From Devosia psychrophila (GTDB lineage: Bacteria > Pseudomonadota > Alphaproteobacteria > Rhizobiales > Devosiaceae), in assembly GCF_000971275.1 (NCBI RefSeq), contig NZ_LAPV01000131.1:1-35511 (forward strand): a DNA stretch of 35,511 nucleotides, written 5' to 3'. Both the position numbers and the translations under genes were made by a program. Within the stretch, counting starts at the first letter, position 1. Each line of letters starts with the position of its first letter. Shown piece after piece: positions 31,572 through 35,511 of this stretch. Below the pieces are notes generated by a model. That model had not been told where the DNA came from. It ran no database searches and saw nothing but the letters and a program-made list of their open reading frames with translations.

Positions 31572-32375
31572 CTATCCTCGATACGGACGACCTGAACTGA
31601 CATCGCCTTCGGTCAACTGCGAGTAAACCGCGCCCGCCACCGCCTTCATCCGATCTTCGGGAAGGGTGCCAACCACGGTGCAGGTGATGCGGGCATTGGC
31701 CCAATAAAACGCCTCGGTGCCCTCATATGAAGTGAACTTGTAAGCCGGTTCGCGGCCTGGCAGGGCGGCGGTGACATAGATGGTGACGCGCTGCTTGGCG
31801 GCATCCTCATACATCAGCTGCGCCGCGCGTCCGCCGGCATCGGGTTCGCCCGGCAGCAGGCGCCCGCCGACCAAGGCGAAGCCCTGCGCGTCGAGGTTGG
31901 GCATGCCCAACGTGGTCTCGAGCCGGTTGGAAAGCCAGGTGCTAAGGTGCTCGCTGTCATCGCTGCCGACTTCGACGGCATGGCGGTTTTCGGCGACATA
32001 GACCGTGTGGGCATTGACCGCGTCGGCGATCAGCATGGCGCTGGCCGGCCGTGCATCGAGAAGCGGGCGGACGAACCAGCCAGCCGCGAGCCCGAGGCCA
32101 ACCAGCACCATGGCGGCAGCAGCCCAGGCCCAGCCACGGCTCCGGCGTCGCTCGATCTCTGCAGCAAGGCGCCTTGGGCGCAACCGGGCCGGCACCGGCT
32201 CAGCACCCGCAGGCGCAAACATGGTGCGAATAGCGTCATTCTGGCGCTGGACCAGCGCTGCTTCGACGGCGGCTTCGGGGTTGGCAGCCAGATAAACTTC
32301 GACGGCAAGGCGGTCGCCATCGGGCAATTGCCCGTCGCAATAAGCCATCAGCATGTCGCGAGAAATCTGCGTCAT
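31572..32375 (-). CDS. Membrane anti-sigma factor
   Basis: A 267-residue protein with a short zinc-finger-like/anti-sigma N-terminal region (MLMAYCDGQLPDGDRLAVE), one membrane helix at about 81-102 (WAWAAAAMVLVGLGLAAGWF) and a periplasmic domain with FALVGGRLLPG and FYWANARITCTVVG. This is the usual shape of anti-sigma factors that hold an ECF sigma factor at the membrane. The canonical HxxxCxxC zinc site is not complete; a single Cys is visible. Its ATG overlaps the sigma-factor stop by four bases (ATGA), so the two are made together. Confidence 0.87.
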   Translation of the reverse strand: MTQISRDMLMAYCDGQLPDGDRLAVEVYLAANPEAAVEAALVQRQNDAIRTMFAPAGAEPVPARLRPRRLAAEIERRRSRGWAWAAAAMVLVGLGLAAGWFVRPLLDARPASAMLIADAVNAHTVYVAENRHAVEVGSDDSEHLSTWLSNRLETTLGMPNLDAQGFALVGGRLLPGEPDAGGRAAQLMYEDAAKQRVTIYVTAALPGREPAYKFTSYEGTEAFYWANARITCTVVGTLPEDRMKAVAGAVYSQLTEGDVSSGRPYRG

Positions 32376-32878
32376 TTGACGGTCCTCAAATGCGGTTCGG
32401 CGGGCGTGCCGGTGATTACGCGCAATGCAGCGCGGGCCCGGCCCAATCGGCTCATCAGCGTGCCGATTGGCACCTGCAGAATGTCGGCAGCCTCCTGATA
32501 GGGCAGGCCTTCAAGGGCAACCAGCAGCAGGGCCTCCTTCTGCTCAAGCGGCAGGGTTTCGATGGCGCGGGCCATTTCCGCCAGGGCAAGATGCCCTGGT
32601 TGCGGCGCCGGCGTTGCAAATTCGGGTACGGAGTCGATATCGACCTGCTCGCCCCGCCGATGGTAGGAACGAAGCGCGTTGCGATAAAGGTTCAGCAGGA
32701 TGGTAAAAAGCCAGGCGCGGACCGGTCCGGTGGGCCGGAACAGCCCGCGCTTGGCAATGGCGCGTTCGAGGCAATCCTGTACCAGGTCATCGGCCAGGTC
32801 GACATTGCGCGTCAGCGCCCGGGCATAGCGCCGGAGAGCTGGAACGCAGGCTTCAACCTGGTCGAGGAAATGGTCCAC
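32372..32878 (-). CDS. ECF-family RNA polymerase sigma factor
   Basis: A 168-residue sigma factor with regions 2 and 4 only. Region 2 reads LADDLVQDCLERAI followed by RAWLFTILLNLYRN; region 4 reads LPLEQKEALLLVALEGLPYQE and IPIGTLMSRLGRAR. It directs transcription from a dedicated promoter once released by the anti-sigma factor encoded next. GTG at 32878 is the start. The gene follows the COG4315-type gene by 14 bp. The signal that frees it is unknown; relatives respond to oxidative or envelope stress. Confidence 0.93.
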   Translation of the reverse strand: MDHFLDQVEACVPALRRYARALTRNVDLADDLVQDCLERAIAKRGLFRPTGPVRAWLFTILLNLYRNALRSYHRRGEQVDIDSVPEFATPAPQPGHLALAEMARAIETLPLEQKEALLLVALEGLPYQEAADILQVPIGTLMSRLGRARAALRVITGTPAEPHLRTVK

Positions 32879-32892
32879 GGAATGCCTAGACT

Positions 32893-33291
32893 TTACTCGA
32901 CGGCAAGATGCCAGACGCCGCCGACGCCGTCACCCTTGATGTCGCCAGCGGCCATGTCTTCGTACCAGTAATACAGCGGCCAGCCCTTATGGGCCCACAT
33001 GGTGGCGCCATCGTCGCGAGTGGTCACGGTGAAGTCGCCCTCGGCAGCGGTCGCGGCATCGGCCATCAACGGCGGCCACTTCACGGCGCACTCGCCGTTG
33101 CAGACGCTCTTGCCGTCGCCATTGGTGTCCTTGTCGAAGGTATAAAGTGCCATGCCATTGGCATCGGTCAGCACCATCTTGCCGCCGATATCGGTGGATT
33201 TGACGGCGCCGCCAAGATAGTCGGCAGCGAAGGCGGGCATGGCGAAAAGAGCCAGTGCGGCGGCACCGGCGAGAAGCGAACGAAACTGCAT
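32893..33291 (-). CDS. Exported COG4315-type repeat protein
   Basis: A 132-residue secreted protein. A signal peptide (MQFRSLLAGAAALALFAMPA, cleaved after AFA) leads into two copies of the 'secreted repeat of unknown function' (PF03640 type): LTDANGMALYTFDKDTNGDG followed by CNGECAVKWPPL, and ATMWAHKGWPLYYWYEDM near the end. The YTFDKD stretch is the Yx(F/W/Y)xxD motif. Two cysteines in CNGEC may bind haem, metal or form a disulfide. There is no lipobox. In many alphaproteobacteria such genes sit beside ECF sigma genes, as here, suggesting it is part of the response or sensing. The ATG at 33291 has GGAGGA about eight bases upstream. Confidence 0.88.
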   Translation of the reverse strand: MQFRSLLAGAAALALFAMPAFAADYLGGAVKSTDIGGKMVLTDANGMALYTFDKDTNGDGKSVCNGECAVKWPPLMADAATAAEGDFTVTTRDDGATMWAHKGWPLYYWYEDMAAGDIKGDGVGGVWHLAVE

Positions 33292-33399
33292 GAGTGTTCC
33301 TCCAGGTTGCGGGACCGCCATAGCGGCCCTCAGTAAACTCAACACCGCCTCTCGGGAAATAATCCTCGCTCCGGCAAAGAAAGCCACATTGGGGGAAGC

Positions 33400-33415
33400 G
33401 CAAACCTTGATTTGC
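33400..33415. promoter_or_regulatory. AT-rich inverted repeat upstream of the ECF operon
   Basis: GCAAA-CCTTGA-TTTGC lies in the 180-bp region between the divergent ECF operon and the TRAP genes, a local dip in GC content. It could be an operator for either direction. I cannot identify the binding protein. Confidence 0.35.
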
Positions 33416-33471
33416 AAAAATCCAATGGCGTGCCATGAAGTAACGAGACGCACACGACGGGGAGGTCGAAG

Positions 33472-34073
33472 GTGTCGATAGCCTTGCGCATTACGCGCGT
33501 GATCGACGAAATCAGCCGTCGGGTCGGACTTGTCGCCGTCTGGCTGGTGCTGTTCTCGGCGCTGACCAGCGCCTTCAATGCCCTGTTCCGGTATTCCGTC
33601 GCGGCGATGCTGTCGCTAGAGCGCTCGATCGGCGGCGGCGTGTTCGGCGGCATGGTCTATATCTACACCCACTATTCCAACGTGCTGTCGGAATCGGTCT
33701 GGTACATGTTTGGCGGCATGGTGATGCTCGGCGGCGCTTGGACGCTCAAGATGAACGAGCATGTCCGCGTCGACCTGGTCTATGGCGCGGTCAGCGAGCG
33801 CACCCGCACCTGGATCGACCTGTTGGGCGGGCTGTTCTTCCTGATGCCGCTGTGCATCCTGCTGATCTATTTCACCTGGCCGTGGTTCATGCAGGCCTGG
33901 ACGCAAAACATCTATTCCAACGCCGCCGGGGGCCTGCCGCGCTGGCCGGTGCGGCTGATGCTGCCTCTCGGCTTCGGCGTGCTGATGCTGCAAGGGATCG
34001 CCGAGATCATCAAATGCATCCTCGCTTTGACCACCAGTTACGTCCGCGAATTCGCCTATGAAAAACCGGCTCA

Positions 34074-34077
<4 letters not shown>
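33472..34077 (+). CDS. dctQ: TRAP transporter small permease (DctQ)
   Basis: A 201-residue inner-membrane protein with four hydrophobic helices, the DctQ layout. It has a cytoplasmic start (ITRVIDEISRRVGLVAVWLV), a long periplasmic loop holding YIYTHYSNVLSESVWYMFGG, the conserved TLKMNEHVRVDLVYG and a basic C-terminal end. It pairs with DctM to import organic acids with the sodium or proton gradient. GTG at 33472 with GGAGG six bases upstream is the start. This is the longer-loop form common in transporters for 2-oxo or sugar acids. Its stop overlaps the dctM start (ATGA). The binding protein DctP is not in the window. Confidence 0.92.

Positions 34078-35511
<1,434 letters not shown>

Noticed and set aside
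30135..31595. 486-codon plus-strand frame opposite the lldD-type gene
   Set aside because: It is wholly antisense to a clear FMN dehydrogenase, has no motif and would erase the operator region; composition is that of a shadow frame.
33292..33471. Third copy of the CTAACATGTTAG operator upstream of the TRAP genes
   Set aside because: The motif is absent, so I do not assign the TRAP transporter to the fucose-type regulon despite its proximity.

Overview
The window is from a GC-rich alphaproteobacterium. I infer Hyphomicrobiales, plausibly Devosia or a close relative, from the alphaproteobacterial initiator tRNA (C1·A72), the intergenic palindromes typical of this order, and a TRAP/sugar-acid/ECF gene mix. 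The genus is an inference, not something the sequence proves. There is no CRISPR array, intact transposase or intact integrase. About 33 intact protein genes, one tRNA and four decayed genes can be supported.

Layout. 0.3-1.0 kb: a decayed TPR-alpha/beta-hydrolase gene. 1.2-5.9 kb: an MscS-type channel, a MltB-type lytic transglycosylase and an exported esterase. 6.1-7.4 kb: a VOC protein, then bacterioferritin and its ferredoxin in an overlapping operon. 7.4-11.6 kb: an EAL phosphodiesterase, a second esterase paralogous to the first, a DUF599 membrane protein and a Tas-like aldo/keto reductase. 11.8-13.3 kb: tRNA-fMet with promoter and terminator, followed by a scar of broken genes, including a frameshifted HxlR regulator facing an NADP-dependent oxidoreductase that has lost its start codon. 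13.4-15.5 kb: a PRISE-like SDR divergent from a LysR regulator. 15.9-19.4 kb: an O-antigen-ligase-family protein, L-serine dehydratase and an SDR. 19.5-24 kb: a carboxylesterase, a diguanylate cyclase, two tiny coupled ORFs, a small GNAT-fold protein, a DedA protein and a RidA-like protein.

24.0-31.4 kb is the most coherent region. It holds a FAH-family hydrolase, an L-fucose mutarotase (FucU), a FadR-type GntR regulator, a UxaA-family sugar-acid dehydratase, an SMP-30 lactonase and an FMN-dependent L-lactate-type dehydrogenase. Together they fit a non-phosphorylating route for L-fucose (or a related 6-deoxysugar) ending in pyruvate and L-lactate, with the lactate oxidised in place. The same 12-bp palindrome, CTAACATGTTAG, lies in the regulator/dehydratase divergent promoter and again upstream of the lactate dehydrogenase/lactonase operon, tying both arms to one regulator. 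Two methyltransferase genes, one of them resembling ETF-beta lysine methyltransferases, sit inside these operons.

31.6-33.3 kb is an operon of a small exported COG4315-type protein, an ECF sigma factor and its membrane anti-sigma factor. From 33.5 kb to the right edge is a TRAP transporter (DctQ, then DctM cut by the window end).
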